A DNA stretch of 64,000 nt. Origin: Pseudomonadota bacterium (GTDB lineage: Bacteria; Pseudomonadota; Gammaproteobacteria; Pseudomonadales; Oceanobacteraceae). The notes beneath the pieces are model-generated. The model was not told the DNA's origin. It ran no database searches and saw only the letters and a list, made by a program, of their open reading frames with translations. Made by a program: the position numbers and the translations under genes. Below, one piece after another: positions 1 to 8,297 of the stretch (positions are counted from its first letter, which is position 1; every line of letters starts with the position of its first letter). The DNA is taken from assembly GCA_030145845.1 (NCBI GenBank), contig JAIXHJ010000001.1:372001-436000 (forward strand), given 5' to 3'.

Positions 1-1
1 A

Positions 2-1141
2 CTGATGGGTCTGGGCTGGAGCCTGGTAACGGTATTGCCGCAGGCCGAGATCCGCGGTCAGGTGAATTCCGTTATCCGTAATTCGGTCGTTTCGGGCATT
101 ATCTTAACTGTAATTTTTGCCTTCATTGCTTTTCTGTTCGCCAACCGGGTCAGCAGAAGTATTACTCAGGTGGGCGATAAACTGAAAAATATGGCGGCAT
201 CGGGTGGTGATCTGACTCAGAAGCTGGATGATCGTGCGGGCAATGAACTGGGTTATCTCGCCGGTGGTTTTAACTCCATTCTGAACACCTTTGCCGATAT
301 GGTGCGCCAGGTTATGGAAGCGGAGGAAGCCATTAATCATGGCGTTGTGAATCTTAAGAAAACGTCAGATGAATCACTGAAGTATTCCGAAGATCAGCGC
401 CAGCAGACAGAAATGGTGGCGACCGCCATTACCGAGATGGGTCAGACGATCAGTGAGGTTTCTTCCATTGCCCAGAAAACGGCCAGCGATACCACCAGTG
501 CCGTTGACGATATTCATACTACCAATGATGTGATGGAGCATCTGTCAGAAACCATGAGCGGTCTGGCGGAATCCATGAAGGGTAGCGAAAGCGCTATCCG
601 CGAGCTGGCCACACAGGCAGAAACCATTAATTCCGTGGTGGATGTCATCAGTAATATTTCAGAGCAGACCAACCTGCTGGCGCTGAACGCCGCGATTGAA
701 GCAGCGCGGGCCGGGGAGCAGGGGCGTGGTTTTGCTGTGGTCGCTGATGAAGTACGCACGCTGGCTAACCGTACGCAGGAGTCCACCCAGGAAATCCGCA
801 GCCAGATTGAGCGTCTGCAGAGTGCGGCTACGAGTTCACTGCAGGCGATTCAGAGCGGGGCCAGAAGCAGCTCTGAACTTGCGGAGCGGGCAGAAAGCGC
901 ATCGTCTTCCTTAACCGGTATCCGTAACCGTTTTGACAGCATCAGCGATGGCAATATTCAGGTTGCTGCTGCGACGGAAGAGCAATCATCAGCGGTTGAA
1001 CATATTAACCAGTCGGCGGTTGAAATTTCGGCCATGGCATCCGGGATTCATTCCCAGTCACAAAGTCAGATTGAGGAAATCCGCCTGCTGACCAATCAGG
1101 CGGAAAAAATGCGCCGGACTATACGCCAGTTCAAGGTGTAA
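2..1141 (+). CDS. Methyl-accepting chemotaxis protein, C-terminal part (5' truncated by window)
   Basis: This is the C-terminal part of a transmembrane chemoreceptor whose start lies before the window; the frame is open from base 2. The first ~20 visible residues resemble the tail of a periplasmic Cache-type sensor. A membrane helix follows (visible residues about 28-48), then a HAMP segment and the long cytoplasmic coiled-coil hairpin. The hairpin tip carries the near-invariant stretch [19 protein letters not shown], which in this family docks CheA and CheW. The protein ends in RQFKV with no CheR/CheB-tethering pentapeptide, so adaptation enzymes probably reach it through other receptors. 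The ligand cannot be deduced because the sensor domain is missing. It converges on the lipase gene across a strong stem-loop. Confidence 0.95.
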   Translation: MMGLGWSLVTVLPQAEIRGQVNSVIRNSVVSGIILTVIFAFIAFLFANRVSRSITQVGDKLKNMAASGGDLTQKLDDRAGNELGYLAGGFNSILNTFADMVRQVMEAEEAINHGVVNLKKTSDESLKYSEDQRQQTEMVATAITEMGQTISEVSSIAQKTASDTTSAVDDIHTTNDVMEHLSETMSGLAESMKGSESAIRELATQAETINSVVDVISNISEQTNLLALNAAIEAARAGEQGRGFAVVADEVRTLANRTQESTQEIRSQIERLQSAATSSLQAIQSGARSSSELAERAESASSSLTGIRNRFDSISDGNIQVAAATEEQSSAVEHINQSAVEISAMASGIHSQSQSQIEEIRLLTNQAEKMRRTIRQFKV

Positions 1142-1151
1142 ATGGTCTATG

Positions 1152-1183
1152 CGCTATGCCGTTGCTGCTGCACCGGCATAGCG
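1152..1183. terminator. Stem-loop between convergent chemoreceptor and lipase genes
   Basis: A perfect 10-bp inverted repeat (CGCTATGCCG at 1152-1161, CGGCATAGCG at 1174-1183) with a 12-base loop sits between two convergent stop codons. Neither strand has a clear U tract, so it is a plausible shared transcript end rather than a textbook intrinsic terminator. Confidence 0.45.
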
Positions 1184-1195
1184 GTGGTGCAGGCA

Positions 1196-2065
1196 TTAAT
1201 TCAGCGACAGCCCGAACAGATTGATTTCCATCTGATAGGGTACTTCCTCCGCTGTGGTCAGCAGCCCGTCGATCAGGGTCAGGTAGGTTGTCATGCGGTG
1301 TGCGGTGAGGTTTTCTTCGCCGGGTACCGAGGTGGCAAATTTGGTGGCCCTGAGCATGCTTTTCAGCCCCTGGGTGCGTGAATACTGCTGATCGCCGAGC
1401 AGAATAATTTCCTCACCCAGATGCCAGTAAATATCCAGATCCTTAATCTGCAGCGGGCTGATGGGCGGCACCAGCGGCACCATATCTTTCAGCGTTACCA
1501 CCCGTGTCAGCGGCATCTCCGCGTATTGGTTGGCGCCGGTCACATTGGTGACTTTGGGCTGACCGAATGTGACCACCTGTTCCACGCGGAAGCCTTCCTG
1601 CTGCAGGTACATGGCGAGGATAACCGCGATGGCGCCACCGAGACTGTGGCCGGTAATATGAATGGGCTGATCGGGCTGCAGGAATGGCTGCACACCATTG
1701 GCCACTGCCAGCGCGCCGGAACGGAAGCCGTTGTGCAGAATAATGCCCAGTTGCTCATCCGGCTGCAGTTCAATATCCAGATCAACCATGGCATTGGTCA
1801 GGTTGGCAGTGCCGCGCACGGCAATGGTCTGCACGCCATCGGCGGTACTGAGAAAATAACTGACCTGTGACGCCTCAATAAGCGCCTGATGAACCAGGCT
1901 CTGGCCCTGCCGGGTCAGCTGGCTGTCCAGCTCTGCGGCCGGCAGATAGGTGTCATGCGACAGCTGGGCATAAGTGCGGATCAGGGCGAAATCAGGTTCG
2001 CTGGCCAGGGCTGATTGAGCCGTGCTCAGCAGCAGAAACAGGGTGGTGAACAGGTATCTGAACAT
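1196..2065 (-). CDS. Secreted class 3 lipase
   Basis: Predicted exported triacylglycerol lipase or esterase of the alpha/beta-hydrolase fold (Lipase_3 family). The nucleophile elbow GHSLGGA carries the catalytic serine. Upstream is the typical AVRGT segment, and downstream FGQPKV; the remaining acid and histidine of the triad are expected in the C-terminal third. The start is placed at the ATG at 2065 because it opens directly onto a signal peptide (MFRYLF, hydrophobic core, cleavage near ALA-SEP), giving 289 residues. A longer reading from a GTG at 2104 would add 13 residues in front of the signal peptide and is less likely. The gene lies 91 bp downstream of the BLUF gene on the same strand and could be co-transcribed with it. 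Confidence 0.88.
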   Translation of the reverse strand: MFRYLFTTLFLLLSTAQSALASEPDFALIRTYAQLSHDTYLPAAELDSQLTRQGQSLVHQALIEASQVSYFLSTADGVQTIAVRGTANLTNAMVDLDIELQPDEQLGIILHNGFRSGALAVANGVQPFLQPDQPIHITGHSLGGAIAVILAMYLQQEGFRVEQVVTFGQPKVTNVTGANQYAEMPLTRVVTLKDMVPLVPPISPLQIKDLDIYWHLGEEIILLGDQQYSRTQGLKSMLRATKFATSVPGEENLTAHRMTTYLTLIDGLLTTAEEVPYQMEINLFGLSLN

Positions 2066-2156
2066 GAACGGGGCAGGTGCTGAAAAGGGCGTGTATTGAA
2101 CCACTATTCATGGCCTGCCTCAATTGGCCGCCGCAGTTGCTACCTGGTCTGTTACT

Positions 2157-2678
2157 TCAGCTGAATTTCAGGCCGGCGGCCAGCCGCTGCCAGAAACTGC
2201 GGCGGGCGGGGCGGGCCTTTGCTGCCGGAGCGCTGCCTGCCGGGTTGTACTGCGCCAGCTGAGCCTGACGGAAATAGGTCAGCAGTTCGTTAACGAAGGC
2301 TCCGGAAAAGCTGAAGGGCGTAAAACGTTGGTAGCCATGTTGCTGCAGCAGACGCTGAACGTCGTCGGCCGCTGGCACAAATTTCATCGACCAGTCAGAA
2401 AACAGGCGGCTGTCAGCCGGCTGTTTGCTCAGTACTCTGGCGTCATGGTGGCGCTTGTCCTTCAGAATCCGCGCGTAGGTGGCGGTGACCGCAGATTCCT
2501 CTCCTTCAAGACACTGAAAGAAATAACCATCACCAAAGAAGAGTACGCCGCCGACCGCGGCTTTCTGATTGTTGCGCCGTGACTGCGACAGGATGGAACC
2601 GATGGCGGGGTCAACGGCGCCGCTTTCCGGGCTGTTGACGGAGCGGCTGGCATACACAAGACGGATCAGGTGCGACAT
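2157..2678 (-). CDS. BLUF-domain blue-light sensor protein
   Basis: Short flavin-based photoreceptor (173 aa). The BLUF domain fills about residues 3-95. Visible signature residues are the flavin-contacting Tyr9 (LVYASR), an Asn at about 37 (RRNNQK), Gln55 (FFQCLEG) and the later Trp/Met pair (SDWSMKF, about 104-106). The spacing from Tyr to Asn is 3-4 residues longer than in PixD or AppA, suggesting a small loop insertion. The C-terminal ~70 residues form no recognised output domain and end in a basic tail, so signalling is probably by protein-protein contact, as in other short BLUF proteins. It is divergent from the OsmC-YcaO gene, with a 227-bp shared control region. Confidence 0.9.
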   Translation of the reverse strand: MSHLIRLVYASRSVNSPESGAVDPAIGSILSQSRRNNQKAAVGGVLFFGDGYFFQCLEGEESAVTATYARILKDKRHHDARVLSKQPADSRLFSDWSMKFVPAADDVQRLLQQHGYQRFTPFSFSGAFVNELLTYFRQAQLAQYNPAGSAPAAKARPARRSFWQRLAAGLKFS

Positions 2679-2707
2679 GCTGGTCTCCGGATAATAATAT
2701 ACAAAAG

Positions 2708-2746
2708 TTGTACATATTCTTGTGCAAAGGATGGCTCATGTATAAT
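2708..2746 (+). promoter_or_regulatory. Putative promoter with TTGTACA/TTGTGCA direct repeats (BLUF / OsmC-YcaO intergenic)
   Basis: The divergent spacer holds a good -10 (TATAAT, 2741-2746) with a -35-like TTGTGC at 2720-2725, spacer 15, reading toward the OsmC-YcaO gene. Two related heptamers, TTGTACA (2708-2714) and TTGTGCA (2720-2726), lie 12 bp apart as direct repeats, and the second overlaps the -35. MerR-type light or B12 regulators (CarH/LitR family) use TGTACA-like sites, but no such regulator gene lies in the window, so the link is only suggestive. The rest of the spacer (2747-2905) shows only an unassigned 6-bp GC-rich inverted repeat at 2802-2821. Confidence 0.35.
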
Positions 2747-2905
2747 TTCTGAAATTTATCAACCTGATAGGCAATCTGTATCAGGCGCTCACTGAGCGGC
2801 CGCCGGCCACTGAATGCCGGCACAGGACAGCAGCCCCTAAAATCAGGATAATGGCGCGCACATGGCCCCGGGCCGCAGCAATCCGACAACTCTGGTACTT
2901 AGCGC

Positions 2906-5104
2906 ATGCAAATCAAGGTCAACTTCCTGGACAACCTCCGGCTTGAAGCCAAATTTGATGACTTCACCGTCGTGGCTGATCAGCCGATCCGCTACAAGGG
3001 CGATGGCTCGGCTCCCGGTCCGTTTGACTATTTCCTTGCGTCGTCGGCGTTGTGCGCTGCCTATTTTGTGAAGGTTTACTGTCTGGCACGGGATATCCCC
3101 ACCGACAATATCCGTCTGTCGCAGAACAATATCGTCGACCCGGAAAACCGTTATAACCAGATTTTCAAAATTCAGGTGGAGCTGCCGGAAGACCTGTCAG
3201 ACAAAGACCGGCAGGGCATTCTGCGTTCAATTGAACGCTGCACCGTGAAAAAGGTGGTCCAGACCGGGCCGGAATTTGTTATCGAAACCGTCGATAATCT
3301 GGATGACGATGCCGATGCGCTGCTGATGGCCGTGATGGATGAAACGTCAGAAACCTGCATTCCCGGCAAGGATCTGCCGCTGGAAAAAACCATCGCCAAT
3401 ATGACCAGGATTCTGGCCGACCTGGGAATGAAAATTGAAGTCGCTTCCTGGCGGAATATTGTGCCTAACGTCTGGTCGCTGCATATCCGCGATGCGGATT
3501 CCCCGATGTGTTTTACCAATGGTAAAGGGGCGACCAAAGAAAGTGCTCTGGCATCGGCACTGGGTGAATTTATCGAGCGTCTGAACTGCAACTTTTTCTA
3601 CAACGATCAGTTTTTCGGTGCAGAACTGGCGGCGGCTGAATTTGTTCATCACCCGCAGGAAAAATGGTTTAAGCCGGGTCCGGAGGATGAACTGCCGGAC
3701 GGCATGCTCGATAATTATTGTCTCGGCGTGTATGACCCGGAAGGTGAGCTGCGCGGTTCACATCTGATTGATACCAACTCAGGTAATGTTGAACGCGGTA
3801 TCTGTTGCCTGCCGTTTGAACGCCAGTCCGATGGTGAAATTGTTTATTTTCCGTCCAATCTGATTGAAAACCTGTTTCTCAGTAACGGCATGAGTGCGGG
3901 CAATACCATTTATGAAGCTCAGGTGCAGTGCCTGTCAGAAATTTTCGAGCGTGCGGTAAAACGTCAGATTCTGGAGCAGGAAATTGCCCTGCCGGATGTA
4001 CCGCAGGCGGTGCTGGAAAAATACCCGTCCATTCTGGCCGGTATCCGCGGGCTGGAAGAGCAGGGTTTCCCGGTCCTGGTGAAGGATGCTTCGCTGGGTG
4101 GTCAGTTCCCGGTGATGTGTGTGACGCTGATGAATCCGCGCACCGGTGGGGTGTTTGCGTCATTCGGGGCGCACCCGAGTTTTGAAGTGGCGCTGGAACG
4201 CAGTCTGACCGAACTGCTGCAGGGGCGCAGTTTTGAAGGCCTGAATGACGTGCCGCAGCCGACCTTCGAGAGTCAGGCGGTGCAGGAGCCGAATAATTTC
4301 GTCGAGCATTTTATTGATTCCACCGGGCTGGTGTCGTGGCGTTTCTTCAGTGCCCGTGCCGATTACGATTTTTATGAGTGGGATTTTTCCGGCGAAGGTG
4401 AAGACTCGAACCAGCAGGAAGCCGATACCTTATTCGAGCTGCTGGCCGAGAATGGTAAACAATCCTATATGGCGGTGTATGACGATCTGGGCGCGCCGGC
4501 CTGTCGTATTCTGGTGCCGGATTTCTCCGAAATTTATCCGGTTGATGATCTGATCTGGGATAACACCAATAAAGCGCTGTATTTCCGCGAAGATATTCTG
4601 AACCTGCACATACTCAGTGATGAACAGCTGACGGATCTGGTGGAACGGCTGGAAGAAAGCGAGCTGGATAATTACACCGATATTATCACGCTGATCGGTG
4701 TTGAATTTGACGATAACACCGTCTGGGGACAGCTGACGATTCTGGAACTGAAACTGCTGATTTATCTTGCACTGCAGCGTCCTGAAGAAGCGAAAGAGCT
4801 CACAGAAACCTTCCTGCAGTACAACGACAATACGGTCGAGCGCGGCTTATTTTATCAGGCACTTAACTGCGTGCTGGAAGTGGTGCTGGACGATGAGCTG
4901 GAACTGGATGACTTCCGCCAGAACTTCGGCCGCATGTTCGGTGCTGAACGCCTGCAGGCAGCCATCGGGTCGGTGGAAGGCAGTGTGCGCTTTTATGGTC
5001 TGACACCAACGGATATGCAACTGACCGGGCTGGATAAGCACCTGCGTCTGCTGGCCAGTTATAAAAAACTGCACGCTGCCCGGGCAGCGGCAGCCAGAGG
5101 CTGA
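2906..5104 (+). CDS. ycaO: OsmC-domain / YcaO-domain fusion protein
   Basis: Fusion of an N-terminal OsmC-like domain (about residues 1-135) to a full-length YcaO protein (about 150-732). The OsmC part retains cysteines at 50 and 112, in positions matching the redox pair of OsmC/Ohr hydroperoxide reductases, plus Cys59. The YcaO part follows the E. coli YcaO protein closely: IPGKDLPLE, FTNGKGATKESALASALGE with the ATP-grasping glutamates, SNGMSAGNT, FASFGAHP, LTELLQGR, and a helical C-terminal region. E. coli YcaO is implicated in RimO-dependent beta-methylthiolation of ribosomal protein S12. Other YcaO proteins activate amide backbones with ATP. No RiPP precursor or maturation gene is adjacent, so a housekeeping role is favoured. 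A strong hairpin follows the stop. Confidence 0.9.
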   Translation: MQIKVNFLDNLRLEAKFDDFTVVADQPIRYKGDGSAPGPFDYFLASSALCAAYFVKVYCLARDIPTDNIRLSQNNIVDPENRYNQIFKIQVELPEDLSDKDRQGILRSIERCTVKKVVQTGPEFVIETVDNLDDDADALLMAVMDETSETCIPGKDLPLEKTIANMTRILADLGMKIEVASWRNIVPNVWSLHIRDADSPMCFTNGKGATKESALASALGEFIERLNCNFFYNDQFFGAELAAAEFVHHPQEKWFKPGPEDELPDGMLDNYCLGVYDPEGELRGSHLIDTNSGNVERGICCLPFERQSDGEIVYFPSNLIENLFLSNGMSAGNTIYEAQVQCLSEIFERAVKRQILEQEIALPDVPQAVLEKYPSILAGIRGLEEQGFPVLVKDASLGGQFPVMCVTLMNPRTGGVFASFGAHPSFEVALERSLTELLQGRSFEGLNDVPQPTFESQAVQEPNNFVEHFIDSTGLVSWRFFSARADYDFYEWDFSGEGEDSNQQEADTLFELLAENGKQSYMAVYDDLGAPACRILVPDFSEIYPVDDLIWDNTNKALYFREDILNLHILSDEQLTDLVERLEESELDNYTDIITLIGVEFDDNTVWGQLTILELKLLIYLALQRPEEAKELTETFLQYNDNTVERGLFYQALNCVLEVVLDDELELDDFRQNFGRMFGAERLQAAIGSVEGSVRFYGLTPTDMQLTGLDKHLRLLASYKKLHAARAAAARG

Positions 5105-5123
5105 AGCGCAGCCTGAACAACAG

Positions 5124-5158
5124 ACAGCGGCCGACAGGCCGGAGGCCGCTGTTCATTC
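5124..5158 (+). terminator. Probable terminator after the OsmC-YcaO gene
   Basis: Nine-base-pair GC-rich stem (ACAGCGGCC at 5124-5132 with GGCCGCTGT at 5144-5152) and an 11-base loop, followed by the modestly T-rich TCATTC, 20 bases after the stop codon. Confidence 0.55.
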
Positions 5159-5197
5159 ACCACACCGGCAACCCGCCGGTGCCAGAAAAGGATGGTT

Positions 5198-5572
5198 ATG
5201 CGTTATCTGAGCGGATGTCTGCTGGCTTTACTCATGCTGCCGGTGGCAGCGGAAGAGATTAAAACATCGGATGCGATTCTGACGGTGCTCAACAATCCGC
5301 AGAATGATATCCGTGTGTGCAGCCGGGTGACGGCGTTGTCGGATAATGCCATCGGTCAGCAGGAGTGCCTGCAGAAGCTGCCGCAGGCCAAAGAAACCTG
5401 TGCCACGGCAGTGAACAACTACGTCGGTGCGACCATCCGTTCCACCGAGCAGGCCGGTTATGTTGCCCGTACGGTGCTGGTCTGCCAGGTGTGGACACTG
5501 CTGGGGTATGAAACCACCACCTCTGATGACGGCGTGTTTTACGTGAAAAAGCCCGGCGGCCCATTGCCATAG
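5198..5572 (+). CDS. Small secreted protein of unknown function
   Basis: Unrecognised 124-residue protein with a clear signal peptide (MRYLSGCLLALLMLPVAA, cleavage near A-EEI). The mature part is about 105 residues with four cysteines (in VCSRV, QECLQ, TCATA, LVCQVW), which could form two disulfides in the periplasm. The start is taken at the second ATG (5198): the purine-rich AAAAGGA lies about 6 bases before it but abuts the upstream in-frame ATG at 5192. It lies between hairpin-bounded genes with its own short leader. No family or function is assigned. Confidence 0.7.
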   Translation: MRYLSGCLLALLMLPVAAEEIKTSDAILTVLNNPQNDIRVCSRVTALSDNAIGQQECLQKLPQAKETCATAVNNYVGATIRSTEQAGYVARTVLVCQVWTLLGYETTTSDDGVFYVKKPGGPLP

Positions 5573-5698
5573 GTGGCGGGCAGTCTATTTTGCTGTTCAA
5601 TTATACCGTTATCTTCCGGCGCCGGCGGATGGTGTCGTAGCCTTTTTATCCTCTCTGTGCAAAGCTGGTCAGACCATCAATCATCAGGGAGCGAACCG

Positions 5699-6027
5699 AT
5701 GAAAAATTTCCCCGAACACTACCAGGAACTGACTGCCTGGATGGAAAAACTGGGCATGGTGCAGCCGGAAGTGATGAAAGGCTTTGGCGCACTGCACGCC
5801 GCCAGCACCAGTAAAGGCGCGCTGGACGGTAAAACCAAGGAACTGATTGCGCTGGGCATTGCGATTACCGTCCGTTGTGATGGCTGTATTTCATTCCATG
5901 TGCACGATGCCATGCAGTCCGGTGCCTCGGCAGACGAAATTGCTGAAACCGTCTCGGTGGCCCGTCGGTTGTTTACGGCATTGAAGCCCTGCAGGCAGTC
6001 AGCCAGTTCCGGGAGCAGGGGCTGTAA
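5699..6027 (+). pseudogene. Carboxymuconolactone decarboxylase / AhpD-like gene, frameshifted
   Basis: The first ~87 codons match the short (about 110 aa) CMD/AhpD-like family: start MKNFPEHYQEL, LIALGIAI, and the redox-type motif RCDGCISFHVHDA (CxxC with downstream His). After ETVSVA at about 5962 the frame is lost. The expected family tail continues in another frame as PSVVYGIEALQAVSQF and stops with TAA at 6025-6027. The usual Gly-rich segment (MGGGP type) between these two parts is missing. The broken frame reads on to 6157, into the alanine dehydrogenase gene. The junction contains GGTGGCC (5956-5962), and the missing segment would be expected to end in the same heptamer, consistent with slippage deletion of a non-multiple of three. 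A sequencing or assembly error is the main alternative. A good GGGAG ribosome site precedes the ATG. Confidence 0.8.
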
Positions 6028-6102
6028 ACACCGCCTGATGACACACAGCGCAAATCCTCAGTCCTGCGTTACACTGAACAGAAAAGGTCTGAGGAGCTGC
6101 TT

Positions 6103-7221
6103 ATGCGCATCGGTGTACCGGCGGAAGTCAAAGATCATGAATACCGTGTTGGCCTGACTCCGGCCAGTGTTAAGGAACTGGTTCAGCTGGGCCATGAAGT
6201 CATTGTCCAGCAGAACGCCGGCCTGGCCATTGGCTTCGCCGATAATGATTACAGCAGCAGCGGCGCGGTGATTGCCGCCAGCGGTGCTGAGGTATTCGCG
6301 GCGGCTGATCTGATTGTGAAAGTGAAGGAGCCGCAACCGGAAGAATACGATTTCATCCGTTCTGACCACACCCTGTTTACCTATCTCCATCTCGCCCCCG
6401 ACCCATCGCTCACCCGCGCTCTGCTGGCCAGTGGCGCCTGCTGCATTGCCTATGAAACCGTCACCGACCGGCAGGGGCATCTGCCACTGCTGGCGCCGAT
6501 GTCAGAAATTGCCGGGCGTTTTGCGGTACAGGCGGGAGCGCATTGTCTGGAAATGGAAGCCGGCGGCCGCGGTGTGCTGCTGGCCGGCGCACCGGGGGTT
6601 GCCGCCGGTAATGTTCTGGTGGTCGGTGCTGGTGTGGTGGGGCGCAACGCAGTGGCGGTGGCGGTCGGGATGGGGGCGGACGTTACGGTGCTGGATACTG
6701 CCATGCCGGTGCTGCGTTCTCTGGACCAGCAGTACGGCAACCGTATTCATACCCGGCTGTCGACCCGCACGGCGCTGGATGAGTTACTGCCGCAGGCGGA
6801 TCTGGTGATCGGTGCGGTGCTGGTACCGGGAGCAGCAGCCCCGAGGCTGATTCTGCGCTCGCATCTTGAAAGCATGAAGCGTGGTGCCGTGATTGTGGAT
6901 GTGGCGATTGATCAGGGCGGCTGTGTGGAAAGTGCCCATCCGACCACGCACAGCAAACCAACCTTTGTGGAATCCGGCGTGGTGCATTACTGCGTGGCCA
7001 ATATGCCGGGAGCGGTGGCCCGCACCGCAACCCTGGCGCTGAATAATGCCACTCTGCCATTTGTGGTGGCGCTGGCCGAAAAAGGGCCGCCGCAGGCAAT
7101 GGCTGATGATCCTTATCTGCTGACGGGGCTTAACTGTTATGACGGCATGCTGACCAATGAAGCGGTGGCCAGCGGGCAGGGAGCTGACTGTATCCCGCCG
7201 GCGCAGGCACTGGGTATCTGA
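6103..7221 (+). CDS. ald: Alanine dehydrogenase
   Basis: NAD-dependent L-alanine dehydrogenase (372 aa, usual family length), interconverting alanine with pyruvate and ammonia. The N-terminal half carries the substrate-site arginine (EYRVGLTP, about residue 15), lysine (VKVKEPQ, about 75) and catalytic histidine (YLHLAPD, about 96). A Rossmann NAD site is visible at VVGAGVVGRNA (about 172-182), and the C-terminal NMPGAVARTAT segment is typical. A GAGGAG ribosome site lies 7 bases before the ATG. The gene begins just after the frameshifted decarboxylase-like gene and is followed by a separate hydrolase gene. It would let the cell use alanine as carbon and nitrogen source or assimilate ammonia. 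Confidence 0.95.
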   Translation: MRIGVPAEVKDHEYRVGLTPASVKELVQLGHEVIVQQNAGLAIGFADNDYSSSGAVIAASGAEVFAAADLIVKVKEPQPEEYDFIRSDHTLFTYLHLAPDPSLTRALLASGACCIAYETVTDRQGHLPLLAPMSEIAGRFAVQAGAHCLEMEAGGRGVLLAGAPGVAAGNVLVVGAGVVGRNAVAVAVGMGADVTVLDTAMPVLRSLDQQYGNRIHTRLSTRTALDELLPQADLVIGAVLVPGAAAPRLILRSHLESMKRGAVIVDVAIDQGGCVESAHPTTHSKPTFVESGVVHYCVANMPGAVARTATLALNNATLPFVVALAEKGPPQAMADDPYLLTGLNCYDGMLTNEAVASGQGADCIPPAQALGI

Positions 7222-7237
7222 CGGCAAATGTGAACAT

Positions 7238-7258
7238 CGGCGGGAAAATAAGCCGCCG
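7238..7258 (+). terminator. Possible weak terminator after ald
   Basis: Six-base-pair stem CGGCGG / CCGCCG (7238-7243 with 7253-7258) around an A-rich 9-base loop, 17 bases after the ald stop. There is no T tract, so it may instead be a leader structure of the next gene. Confidence 0.25.
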
Positions 7259-7337
7259 TAGTGGTTGCCTGAAACTCTGTGGCTGGACGCTGCAGAGGCG
7301 GTGGGGTCATCATACGTAAAAAGTGTGAGAACCGCGT

Positions 7338-8207
7338 ATGACAGCCGATGCATGTGACTATATTGAGCCGGTAATCCTGGCCGATAACCTGATCTTTTTC
7401 TACTGGGGCCGCCATCCCGGCCACGGGAATCTGGATATGCAGCTGGGCGGTGGGGCCTGGGTCATTCATGACGGCCGCGATGCGGTTGTGGTCGACAGCA
7501 TGAATCTGCCGGGACAGGGCAGCTGGGTACGCCGTTATATGGAAGAAAGATATGGCATTACCCGCTTCACGCTGGTGAATACGCATTGCCATGAAGACCA
7601 TATCGCCGAAAATCACGTTTACGCTGACTCGACCATTATTGCCCACGAAGATACCCGCCGGCTGATGATGGAGCACCGGGAATCCCTTGAGCGGGGGTCG
7701 CCGGGTGTGCCGGCGTTTCCGGTTGTGCTGCCGGATGTGACCTTCCGTCAGCAGCTGGATATCTGGTGTGGTCATACCCTGATCGAATTACATGAGTTTG
7801 CCATTCATGAGCGCGGACATATCGCGGCTTATCTGCCCCGGCAACAGACGATACTGGTCGGCGATATGCTGGAAGACCCGGTATGGATTTTTCATTTTGA
7901 CGTGGCGCCGGCAGACGTGCAGATTGCTGAACTGAAACGGATGGCAGCGATGGATCTGCAGCATATTTATCCGGCGCACGGCGATATCGATACCATACGC
8001 AATGGTGGTTATGGCACATCATTTATTCAGTGCAGTATCGGCTATCTGGAAAAAATGCTGGCGGCCAGTCAGCGGGCAGATTTTATGGCATCCACGGCAC
8101 AGGATTATATTGCGGCTGAACTGGACAAGGGTGAGCTGCACTGGTGGCCGCCTTATGAGCAGGTTCATGCGATGAACCTCAGGACGTTACAGCAGCTGGC
8201 TGACTGA
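7338..8207 (+). CDS. Metallo-beta-lactamase-fold hydrolase
   Basis: Cytoplasmic 289-residue MBL-fold hydrolase with no signal peptide. The zinc-binding signature HCHEDH is at about residues 84-89 (in NTHCHEDHIAEN). Further probable ligands are the His of ERGHIAAY, the Asp of VGDMLEDP and the His of YPAHGD near residue 214. The order matches hydrolases acting on thioesters, lactones or related small molecules, but the substrate cannot be named. The ribosome site is weak (GAGAA). It is convergent with the lipoprotein gene, separated by a stem-loop. Confidence 0.85.
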   Translation: MTADACDYIEPVILADNLIFFYWGRHPGHGNLDMQLGGGAWVIHDGRDAVVVDSMNLPGQGSWVRRYMEERYGITRFTLVNTHCHEDHIAENHVYADSTIIAHEDTRRLMMEHRESLERGSPGVPAFPVVLPDVTFRQQLDIWCGHTLIELHEFAIHERGHIAAYLPRQQTILVGDMLEDPVWIFHFDVAPADVQIAELKRMAAMDLQHIYPAHGDIDTIRNGGYGTSFIQCSIGYLEKMLAASQRADFMASTAQDYIAAELDKGELHWWPPYEQVHAMNLRTLQQLAD

Positions 8208-8223
8208 GTTTTTAACGTTGCTG

Positions 8224-8250
8224 AAAAAGTGGCGCAGTCAGGGCTGCGCC
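8224..8250 (-). terminator. Terminator of the small lipoprotein gene
   Basis: Stem GGCGCAG / CTGCGCC (8231-8237 with 8244-8250) and a 6-base loop. Read on the minus strand it is followed by ACTTTTTCAG, a U-rich tail, so it suits the lipoprotein transcript coming from the right. Confidence 0.6.
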
Positions 8251-8297
8251 ATAAGGTGGAGTATTTACGGGTATGACAGGTGGGGGCGAAAAATAAA

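Noticed and set aside
2802..2821. GCCGGC...GCCGGC inverted repeat before the OsmC-YcaO gene
   Set aside because: Six-bp GC palindrome of a kind frequent in this genome, with no U tract and no promoter overlap.
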